Shown one piece after another: positions 23,661-34,300 of a stretch of DNA of 64,000 nucleotides. The position numbers and the translations under genes are program-made. The stretch is from Pithys albifrons albifrons (Eukaryota > Chordata > Aves > Passeriformes > Thamnophilidae). The notes beneath the pieces are model-generated. The model saw nothing but the letters and a program-made list of their open reading frames with translations, had not been told where the DNA came from and did not search any database. Location of the stretch: contig NC_092471.1 in the NCBI RefSeq assembly GCF_047495875.1, forward strand, positions 12,793,001-12,857,000, given 5' to 3'. Position 1 is the first letter of the stretch, and every line of letters begins with the position of its first letter.

Positions 23661-24744
23661 CTGCCCGGCTGGAGGAGGAAATCGGAGACTACGGAGAGGA
23701 TTAAAACTCACAGAATTAGAACACTATTCTTGCTGCTACTTGGATGGCAGTCTAGTACAGCATCTCCGCTCTCTGCCCGTCTGCCTTCTTCGTGCCAAAC
23801 CAGCACCGTCAAACTGGAGCAAAGGTCCTCTGCAAAGAAACTGCTTGCTGGGCTATTTCACCTGCTGTTTATTGACACGGGTACAAAAACAAAGTATTTG
23901 TGATCCTGAGGCTGTCAAACCATGTTAATTTTGACATACTAAGCCAAGATAATACAGACTTGTCTTCTGCAAAGTGTCATAGGAATCACTCTTCTTGGTG
24001 CTGTGTATTATCAGTGCTGAGAGTAAAATGCTATTGGAGCACATTCCCTGCTTGTAGAATTCCTATCTGACCAAAGCACTGTACTCTAAAATCTTACATT
24101 TGCATGTTTCTTATGTTTCCAGCATTAATTTCAAAGAAAAAAAGGAGAAGGCAAACTGTGTGTAGATAATGGTTCTTTTGAGTGTATGAAACTTGCTAAG
24201 TCAGAGGTCTTAGAAGTACGATTTGGCGTTAATATGATGTCGAACTAGTGCAAAATGGAAAAGTGGAGAATATAAATAAATAATATATGTAAACACCTTG
24301 TATTGTTTCTTTGCATTCTTGTTTTACTTCTTGAAAGCTGTTCCAGTGTTCCAAGAATCTTCTCAGTCATGTTTGCTCTTTTTAAGAATCTGTCCTGAAG
24401 AACTAAGGTTGAGCTTCTGCCATAATATGTGCCACTCAGAATGACTTGGTTATCTCTATCTGTAAGAAAGGTAATTTTTCTAATAATTTCTAATATGTTC
24501 CCCCCACTTTTGACCTCTGTAACAAGGCCATTTGCATCACAGATTCACCCTGAAGTGAGAACCCTGAGCTTATGTAACTGCATGAAAGGCGACCTGTTCC
24601 TCTGCAGTGACACTCAGGTTGAAACTGGAGCGGGGCACTTGAGCACTGTCTTGGGAAGTCTCCTGGAAGGTAGAATTTGTGCAGACACGGGAGAAAAGAA
24701 GGAGCAGGAGAATGATGTGTGATGTGCAGAAGGAGCAGGAAATT

Positions 24745-24905
24745 TGGGCCGCAGGACATTCGCCCTGCGCCACTACCCTGCAATGGGCGGGCGTGTCCGC
24801 AGCGTTCCGGACCTGGCAACGCGCACGCCGAGCTCGCTGACACTTGGAGAGCTCACCTGGCTGGTGTCAGGTTCCCGCTGGAACTCTGCGGCGGGCTGTG
24901 CTCTG
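24745..24905 (+). promoter_or_regulatory. RNF128: Candidate promoter of RNF128 first exon A
   Basis: Small CpG-dense patch just upstream of the coding start at 24971, with a GC box GGGCGGG at 24785-24791. No TATA box at a convincing distance. Identical in copy B. Confidence 0.5.
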
Positions 24906-24970
24906 ACAGGGATCGCCAGCAGCTGGAAACACCTCTGGACATCTCCCTTTTCCAGTGCTGGGAAAAAGCA

Positions 24971-25376
24971 ATGAAGCAAGTCGAGCAGTTGTGGACTGTG
25001 TTTCTCCTAGTGGATTTTTTCATGTTATTTGACCCTACAGAGGCGATATTTGTGCCGGCCTCTGTAAGTTTATTCTATTTCAACAGCAGCAGCAACATGA
25101 CCGTGTTCGAGCGCTGCGAGTGTGGCCTGTATGGCTCTCATTCTCCTCTCCTTACTGCTCAGGGGCTCGTGGGCATTCCAGCATCTGATAATCAGTATGC
25201 CTGTGACAGAAATACTGAGTTCACCGTCACCAGAGAACCGTGGATAGCACTGATCGAGAGAGGCAGTTGCAATTTTACTGAGAAAATTCAGGTGGCAACC
25301 AGAAGGGGTGCGACTGCAGCCGTGATCTACAATTCCCAGGACAAAGGCAACAAGCCCCTGGTGATGTTGCATCGTG
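24971..25376 (+). CDS. RNF128: RNF128 alternative first coding exon, copy A
   Basis: Encodes 135 residues and one base of the next codon. Residues 1-25 ([20 protein letters not shown] and onward) form a signal peptide. The rest is the luminal PA-type domain, with [34 protein letters not shown] and AAVIYN. It matches the alternative first exon of mammalian RNF128 isoform 2 ([18 protein letters not shown]). N-glycosylation motifs NSS, NMT and NFT are visible. The donor GTGAGT at 25377 leaves the same phase as the other first exons, so it can splice to 46506. The frame is open upstream to 24719, but 24971 is chosen because the signal peptide starts there. It differs from copy B only by Phe at codon 17 (TTC; Leu in B). 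Confidence 0.9.
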
Positions 25377-28300
25377 GTGAGTAAAAAGAGCATCAAGTGC
25401 TGAAACCTGACCATGTATTTCTGTGCCGTTGGGTTCAGGACAGCAGAGCTGGGCTGTGAGGAAGCAGAGGTGTTTGTGGGGGATTGTTGCTGTAATCAAG
25501 AAATTCAATAGGGAAAACAATGTATTATGCAATGTGAGCCTTGACTTCAGGGGTTAGTAGGAAAGATGGTGCTGTTAAGTGTTGAGCTTGGTGCAGTGTA
25601 GCCAAAGGGTTGAGTCTCTGAAATGAGTACTGCCTTTTACCTGTACAGCTTGTGAATTATTTGAGAGAGTGGTATAGAGAAAGCCTTAGTGTCTGCTTTG
25701 ACAGCATTAGTTTATTTTCTGATGTTAGAGGACAAAAATCACCCTACAAGTGTCTGCAGCACAGGTATGTGGTTTGCAGATTGCAAGCTAGGTATTGCTT
25801 TTCTTTTTTCTTTCCTAAATTATTCTAATTCTTTCTCACTAGTGCCTAAGCTCAGTCTGTCCTGTGATTCCCCAGTTCCCTGATGAAAGGTTAGACAAAA
25901 TGATCATAATCCCCTGTTCTGGCCCTAAGAGCTCTGGATCTGTCATGAGGGGAGATCTGAGAATGTCACTGTGATACTGTATTGCTTACTTTTTACTTCT
26001 GTGTGTTCCTCAAGGTCAGTCTGTCTAATAAGTGTTTTAGTACAAAGTACACCTATGACATAGCTAATTCCTTGAACTATACTTTGGTGGAGCTGCTCCA
26101 GGAACGTTTTGATTTAATGCTAGTTTGCCTGATAGGAATTGCACAATGCAATAAGAAATGAACTGTACTGCACTCCCAACTGCAATGGCTTGTTTTTCTG
26201 CAACAACTTCAACTCTCCTGATGCCATGACAGAGTCCATGCTTGCAAATAGTGTTTTATTGTTTTACTGGAAATATGTATCAAAGAAACCAAAGCTTTTG
26301 TTCTTCTTCTGGAGAAGGTGATTTTGACTCCAGTCGCTGCCATGTCAAGATTCAGATTAACTTACTTTATTTTTAACACTGATGAATAAAGAAAGAATTG
26401 TACTGGGTTTATGTAGCTTCAACACTGGTGCCAACTGCATTTTTGAAAGCAGTGGTGGCCCCAGGTGGCCCAAGGCAATGGGAACAGGGCAGTCCGTTTC
26501 CTGGAGGTCAGCTGAGGAGATGGGAATTGAGACCTGGGGATGAAATGCTGAGTGACTGTGATGTCACCAACTCTACCATAAGACTACACTCCAAAGAGAA
26601 GATAACTATTTAGGATGAGCTCTGAAAGCAGACTCTAATTTTTGAAGGTGTTGTTTTTTGGGGATTTTTTCTAGAACTAAAAAGGTATACTAAAGCTTGA
26701 AAGCAACAGATATATCACCTAAGAGTGTACTTCATGAGACATGAAGTCTTATCTTTCTTCATTCATTTACTTTTCTCAAAGACAAATTGTGATTTTCATA
26801 GAATTGTTTCCCATAGTTTTGGTGTAGGACTAAAGTGGATAGTACAATTTATTTGGTGACAAAGTGGGTTTATAAATCAGGGGGGTAGTCACCTCTGTTA
26901 CATGGAGTGAAGATAAAATACTTCAGTGAGATGAGTTGTTCTATTCAGTGTAGGAATAGCATCTTGTCTCTGTATTTGTTTCCCTCAGTGCAAAGGGTGG
27001 AGCTTCATGTCCTTCAGGTATAACAAGGAAAGCCTGGGACAGGGGTGGGCATGGCAGCAAGCACTGGGAGCCAAACAGTGCTTGGAGAGATTTCTTTTTT
27101 TGGCAGAGTTGTTCATGGAGGTGGGGAAGGATCTCTCTTGTTTGGCTGGAATCTGCTATGATGGCATCACCCAGAGCAGTCTGAGGAGACTGGGTGGTTA
27201 ATTCTGTCTGTCATTTGGGTAGGGGAACTTTGTGGATGAGATGCCCTGCTGGCAGAGCAGTGAGAGACAAATCTGCCCTGCTTCTGACAGTGATCTGAGG
27301 GCTCCCAATGAAAGCAAGAGCAGCAGCCTCTGGGGTTATAATTTGGCTCTTGTTTGGGGCCAGTCCCGATGTCTTCAGCCATCATCTGTATTCTGTGCTA
27401 CTGTGCAGGCTGTAGGGAGCCCAGCACCTTGGCTGTGTGTTAAGCCTCGGGGCCTTGATCACAGTTTCCCACCAACCTCCTCCCTTCCTGCTGATTTTAC
27501 CATAAAATCAACAGAGCTTTCCAGCTAACCTTATTTTCTGTTACAACAGTACAATATTACGTGCGTGTTTCACATCATAACACACCTGTTTAGTCGTACA
27601 GCAGTGAAATAGTTTGCTCTGGTCAAAGTCCATGTGTGCAGGAAACAAAGTAACACAAAGTTGGGGAGAAGGAACAAGGAATAAAAATTCCCATCACAGT
27701 GGCTCCTTCCTCATCCTCTGCTGCAAATCCTTTTTGCTGTTATCAGTTTTACCTCTTACTGGCTGTTGGTTTGTTGTTACACACACACCCATAAGATAAA
27801 GCCGATTAATTAGCAGCTTTTACTATGGAAAATTTTAAAGGTCAAAATATTAGTAACAAGTTTCCCATTTCTCTCTGATTACACAAATCAGTGGTGGGAA
27901 CGTCATCATCACTGAATCGCCATAGAATGGTTGGGGTTGGAAGGGACCTTAAAGATTATCTTGAGCCAACACTCCTGTCATGGGCAGGGACACCTTCCAC
28001 TATCCCAGGTTGCTCCAAGTCCCATCCAACCTGGCCTTGAACCCCAGGGATGGGGTAACCTGTGCCAGGGCCTCACCACGGTCACAAGGAAGAATTTTTC
28101 CCTATATCTAATCTAACCCTTCCCTCTGTCAGTGTGAAGCCATTCCCCCTTGGTCCTATTACAGCTCCAAACGGGAAGATTTTCTGCAGGTGTTTGTGTT
28201 TTCTTTGCATGAAATTAGACTGATCCAATGGTGCAGAGACTCCCCTTCTGATAGAAGTAAAACATCGCTGTTTTAGTTCCAGCGCTTGATTTTCTCAGGA

Positions 28301-31300
28301 AAGGAAACGGAATACGCGTCTGCACTAGCAGTTTTCCAGCGGCGCTCCTTAAAACTCAGATGGGAACTCGAGGAGCGATGGAGTTTTGGGAACAGCCGAT
28401 CCCAGCGCGGGGTTTGGCGGCGTTGGGAGCGCGGCCCGGCCGTGCCGGCAGGGGGCGCTGTGCCCCCGCCCCGCGCCCATCCCTTTCGCTCGCGGGAAAC
28501 GGGACACTGCGGGCGTGGAAATGATGGAATTACAGCTCTGCCCCTGCTGCCGCTTGGGTGCCAGTCCCACCCAGCAGCTCAGCTACATTGCCAGGTGTGC
28601 TCTGAAGGGTTTTCTCTGAGGCATTTGCTCAGAGCCAGTGAAAAACAACTCTCTCCCTGTTACAGGCACCATGAGTTGGGAAAAGCGGACCCTGGCAGAA
28701 TTTTTGTCCAGCAGGGACAAACTGATACCTCAGTTCGGCTGTACAATATTGTCAGTTTTGCTGAACCTGTAAAAAGTCAAGTGGCTGGTACAAATGTCTG
28801 TCTTGGGATGTTTGCCAAAATGATGCTATGGGGAATAGACACTGAATTTGTCCTTATTCTGCAAGAGATATTCAGATGATGTGGAGATAAACCCAAGATA
28901 GGACTGCAGGTTTGTCAATCAAACTTGATAATAACTGACAGAAATGGTTGAGAACCTGCATTTCCTTACAACTTGTTTCAAGAGTAGCCTCCAAGTCTAC
29001 CTTCTGTTATCTCAGAAGAATTTTGAGATAGGAACATATTAGCTGTTGGTGCAATACCTGTTTTAAACTCGTGGCCTAAATGCCTGACAAAGAAGTTTGG
29101 GTTTATCTTTTATTTTGAAAGTTGGTGTAAAATCTGGGTCAGGTTCCCCATCTTGCCTCTCTAAAACATTGTTTGTGTGATTTTCAGAGTAATTTACAGC
29201 TTACAGCAGATTTTGCATCAACCCTTCTATTTCCTATTGAAAGAGCCAGGCTCAGTGTCCAAGCTCTGAATGGTCTGTGGGACCTGCATGCGAAAAAAAT
29301 GAACTTCCAAGAACATCCATGACATCCATGTGAAAGCGGATGCCACAAACTTCCCTTTTTGTTTATTCCTTGTGCAGTCAGTGGCCCTGCCAGCAGTCAT
29401 CCATATGCCTCCATGAAGTCAGTGTTCTTGCGGTGTAAACTAAATTCTTCCATTTATTGTCCAGGAAAATCACCTACATGGCTGCAGGTCTGTGATGCCA
29501 TGGGAGGTGCAGCTCAGGGAGGGCAGCAGCCAGAAGGGCAAAACACAGAGCCCTGCACCAGGAGCTGTCACCACGAGGAGAGGCTGGGAAAGCTGGGATA
29601 GGACCATCTGGAGAAGGCTTGAGGGATTCTCATCCATGTGTTCAAATTCCTGATGGGGCCAGGGAGGGCAAATATGATGGAGCCAGACTCCTCTCAGTGG
29701 TGCCCAGTCAAAGCAACAGAGGGCACAAACAAGAAATTACATAAGAAAGAACTTTTTTCACTTCTGTGAAGATCCCAGACTTTCAGGCTGTGCTGGTGTG
29801 CGACACGCCTTTTGTGCTCATGGCTTGGCACAAAAGCAGAGCCAGTTGCTGACCCTTCCCACACGTGTCCACATGTAGAAGCAGGACAGCAGTGCTTGAG
29901 GAAAAGAAGTTGTTTTGTGAGTGGGCCTCTCCCTGGGCAGACACCGTGGAAATGCAACAAAGGCTGCTGCATTGCACTGGTTAGCATTAATCATTTCATC
30001 CTACATGTTAGGACTTCCTAACTCTGAAAGAAACGTCAGAGTGGTGTGGAATATAGATCATCTGCTTAAGATGTGAAAAGATACAGTTTTATTAGTGGTT
30101 TGAAATTTTTCATGGCAAAAGCTGGGAAGGAGAGAGATTTACTCTTGCAGCATATAGGTGGAGAATACTCAGTGCTTGTAGAAGACTTGGAATTTTATTA
30201 CTCTGGATCAATCCACAGAGGCACCACCCTGCTAAGTTAAACTGGACTGAATATGGTGACTTCAGTTCCTAAAGTGCTGCAGTGTTATTATGTGGTTCCT
30301 CCATGCTCCTGTCTCCCTCCTCTGTGCCAAACCAGCACCGTCACACTGGAGCAAAGTTTCTCTCTGCAAAGAACTGCTCACTGGTTTATTTCACCTGCTG
30401 TTTATTGACACGGGTATAAAACCAAACCACTTTTGATCCCGAGGCTGTCAAAGCATGTTAACTTTGACATATTAAACGAAGATACATAGTCTTGTCTTCT
30501 GCACAGTGTCATAGGAATCATCTTTCTTGCTGCTATGCATTGTCAGTGCTGAGAGTAAAATGCTATTTGAGCACATTCCCTACCTATAGAATTCCTGTCT
30601 GACCAAAGCACTGTATCTGAAATCTTACATTTGCATTATGTTTCCATTCCTTGGGTCGTTCTTATGTTTCCAGTTTTAATTACAAAGAAAAACAGGGGAA
30701 AGCAAACTGCATGTAGCTAATGGTACTTTTAAGTGTATAAAACTTGCTAAGTCTTAGAGGTAAGAACAATTTGGAATTAATATAATGTCAAACTAGTGCA
30801 ATATGGAAAAGTGGAGAATATAAATAAATGATTTAATATATGTAAACACCTTGTATTGTTTCTTTGCATTTTTGTTTCACTTCTTGAAAGCTGTTTCAGT
30901 TTTCCAGGAATCTTCTGCACAGTCATGTTTGCTCTTTTTAAGAATCTGTCCTGGAGAACTAGGTCAAGATTCTGTCACAATATGTGCCACCAATTGCAGC
31001 TTGTCTTGGCTTTCAACACTGTGTGTGCAGCATGACTTTAGCAGAAAACCAGGAAAAAGGTCTTGATAACTTTACAACTTGTCCTTTATTTTCATTGTGG
31101 ACTGGTGAGTTGTGACATTGTTAAGGTCTTCAGGTTTTCTGTTCTAATCTAAGAAAACAAGAGGTGATAGATAGCAGTAACTGTTAGGGAATATGACCTG
31201 GAATGAATCCAGAGAAAGGATCTTTAGAGCCTGCAGCCAGAAATGGAGAGTTGTGTGATGATCATTCAAACATCTCAATATACATCCCGAAAGTGAGCTA

Positions 31301-34300
31301 GAACATGAAAAAGGGCTAATGAAGGAAGTGTTCAGTTCAGATGATTCTACATCTTTTGCATTGGTTGAAATCAATAGTGCAATTATTTCACTATAAATAC
31401 CAGACAAAGCTGGACACAACAGAGGAGATGGCTGAAAGAATCCAAAAGGAGAAAAGCAGGGAATAACTTGATTATCTGTAAGAAAGGTAAATTTTCTAAT
31501 AATTTCTAATATGTTCCCCCCACTTTTGACCTCTGTAACAAGGCCATTTGCATCACAGATTCACCCTGAAGTGAGAACCCTGAGCTTATGTAACTGCATG
31601 AAAGGCGACCTGTTCCTCTGCAGTGACACTCAGGTTGAAACTGGAGCGGGGCACTTGAGCACTGTCTTGGGAAGTCTCCTGGAAGGTAGAATTTGTGCAG
31701 ACACGGGAGAAAAGAAGGAGCAGGAGAATGATGTGTGATGTGCAGAAGGAGCAGGAAATTTGGGCCGCAGGACATTCGCCCTGCGCCACTACCCTGCAAT
31801 GGGCGGGCGTGTCCGCAGCGTTCCGGACCTGGCAACGCGCACGCCGAGCTCGCTGACACTTGGAGAGCTCACCTGGCTGGTGTCAGGTTCCCGCTGGAAC
31901 TCTGCGGCGGGCTGTGCTCTGACAGGGATCGCCAGCAGCTGGAAACACCTCTGGACATCTCCCTTTTCCAGTGCTGGGAAAAAGCAATGAAGCAAGTCGA
32001 GCAGTTGTGGACTGTGTTTCTCCTAGTGGATTTTTTAATGTTATTTGACCCTACAGAGGCGATATTTGTGCCGGCCTCTGTAAGTTTATTCTATTTCAAC
32101 AGCAGCAGCAACATGACCGTGTTCGAGCGCTGCGAGTGTGGCCTGTATGGCTCTCATTCTCCTCTCCTTACTGCTCAGGGGCTCGTGGGCATTCCAGCAT
32201 CTGATAATCAGTATGCCTGTGACAGAAATACTGAGTTCACCGTCACCAGAGAACCGTGGATAGCACTGATCGAGAGAGGCAGTTGCAATTTTACTGAGAA
32301 AATTCAGGTGGCAACCAGAAGGGGTGCGACTGCAGCCGTGATCTACAATTCCCAGGACAAAGGCAACAAGCCCCTGGTGATGTTGCATCGTGGTGAGTAA
32401 AAAGAGCATCAAGTGCTGAAACCTGACCATGTATTTCTGTGCCGTTGGGTTCAGGACAGCAGAGCTGGGCTGTGAGGAAGCAGAGGTGTTTGTGGGGGAT
32501 TGTTGCTGTAATCAAGAAATTCAATAGGGAAAACAATGTATTATGCAATGTGAGCCTTGACTTCAGGGGTTAGTAGGAAAGATGGTGCTGTTAAGTGTTG
32601 AGCTTGGTGCAGTGTAGCCAAAGGGTTGAGTCTCTGAAATGAGTACTGCCTTTTACCTGTACAGCTTGTGAATTATTTGAGAGAGTGGTATAGAGAAAGC
32701 CTTAGTGTCTGCTTTGACAGCATTAGTTTATTTTCTGATGTTAGAGGACAGAAATGAACCTACAAGTGCCTGCAGCACAGGTATGTGCTTTGCAAGCTAG
32801 AGCTTGCCTTTTTTTTTTTTCCTAAGTTGTTCTAATTCTCAATAGTGCCTAAGCTCAGCCACAAGCTCTATTTTCCTATTTTAATTCTGTTTTCGTCTGG
32901 CTAAAAGACTTGGGATACTTTAACACACACCTAGTTTTCCTGCTCTGGAGCAAGTCACCTGACCAAGCCCCTTCCCTGACAATTCCAGACCTAAACATCC
33001 CTAAAGCTCTGGAGGCATTTGAGGCTTAGAGGATTGGCTGCTGTTGATTGCGTAAAGCTTGGTTATATTTTCAGAGGGGAGTTAAGTTGTTCACTGCCCC
33101 TACATGGAACAGGTTTCAAAACAAAACCACATCTCTTAGATTGCTTACAGATTTACTTATTATAGCTAGAGCTGTTACTTTTGAAATAGGTTTTCTATTC
33201 AGATGTGGAATGAGAAAATGAGAGGTTTGTTTAGGTTAGGACAAAAAGGTTCGCTTAGTAAGCTTTGTGTATTTAGCAATGTTGATCTTGAGCATAATTG
33301 CTTCATCTGCTCTGCACGCTGCTATTGCAGTAGCAAAACCAAACCAATCTCTCTGTGCTCCTGAGCTTTCAAAACCTGTAGCTGCTGTGCTGGCAAGGGT
33401 GGACGCTGGTGGACTGGGCTGATTTTGAAGTGGAACAGGCTGGTTCCGAAGTCCCTGCCCACAGGGAGGCCTTCAAACCTGAGCTGAGTTTGTCTGTCTC
33501 ATGTTCGTGATGCTCTTAGCACAGGGCCAGGGATGGGAAATGGGCAGCACAGATGGACACCAAGTTACTGAATATCAACCATGTGAATTCAGAATCACCC
33601 CATAGCCTGGTATGAAAACTAAGTGGTGCTGACTTGTACCAGCAAGGGTTGAACTCTGTGTTTACATTAATTTTGTTGGCAATTGCATCGGCAGCAGCCA
33701 GTCTTGTGCCATGCAATCACTGCCCAGGAATATTCCTTTCTCAATGATGGGCTCCCATCCAGAGTCTCAGCCTGCACGTAGTGACATGTGGCTGTGTGGG
33801 ATGTGTTTAAGCAGCACTGGGACTGGGGCAATTGCTGCAGAGCAGCTCATAAAGACAGGGCCTCTCAATCAGAAAAGTGGCTCTGTGGAGAAGAGGAGCT
33901 CAAAATGTTCTTTCTTCTGTTATTTTCTTTTGTTGCCTCAAATTTTCTGGCAGGGCTCTACAGCATGTCAAACTCATGGTTGCAGTGGCTCTGCCAGCAC
34001 TCTGACCTCACTGCCTGACAAACCTGGCAGGACTCGTGCCTGCAAACTGGCTGACCCAAAAGTAACTGCAGAGACCTGGAAAAACAGGACTTTCTGTGGT
34101 GAGCTCCATAGATCAAATAATAATTAACCATGCAAACAAAACTAGTACATAAATAGAAAAAGGGGTTGTTGGCTGAAGTGGCAGGTTTATAGCTTCTGTT
34201 GAATGACAGGGGCAGCAATGGGCAGTGAGTGAGCAGTGCTAACCCAGTACTCCACAAGCCAACTCCAGGCTGGGCACCACGTGCTGACCCCGCTGTGCCT

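Larger units (their letters stand above)
23775..25857 (+). repeat. Duplication unit A (holds RNF128 alternative first exon A)
   Basis: Homologous to 30310-32860. The left flank (23775-24438) is about 89% alike by eye, with small indels. The core (24476-25734) differs from its partner at only one base. The right flank (25735-25857) is again diverged. Compared with unit B it lacks about 461 bp between the left flank and the core. Confidence 0.92.
30310..32860 (+). repeat. Duplication unit B (holds RNF128 alternative first exon B)
   Basis: Partner of 23775-25857. The left flank is 30310-30992, then about 461-474 bp with no counterpart in unit A (30993-31466). The core is 31492-32750 at a constant offset of 7016 from unit A, and the right flank is diverged. 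The single core mismatch is 25021 C versus 32037 A. Confidence 0.92.

Noticed and set aside
22899..23711. 270-residue open frame on the - strand
   Set aside because: Mostly a by-product of GC-rich CpG-island sequence (Pro/Ala/Arg/Ser-rich). Only its end, KAREPLQERYR, is meaningful, as part of the PIM-like remnant.
24490..24843. 117-residue - strand frame, repeated at 31506-31859
   Set aside because: Duplicated only because it lies in the duplicated block, antisense to the promoter region; no domain.
24719..24970. Upstream extension of the exon A frame (start at 24719; same at 31735 in B)
   Set aside because: Would place 84 non-conserved residues before a clear signal peptide. The start at 24971 (31987) matches the known alternative RNF128 exon.
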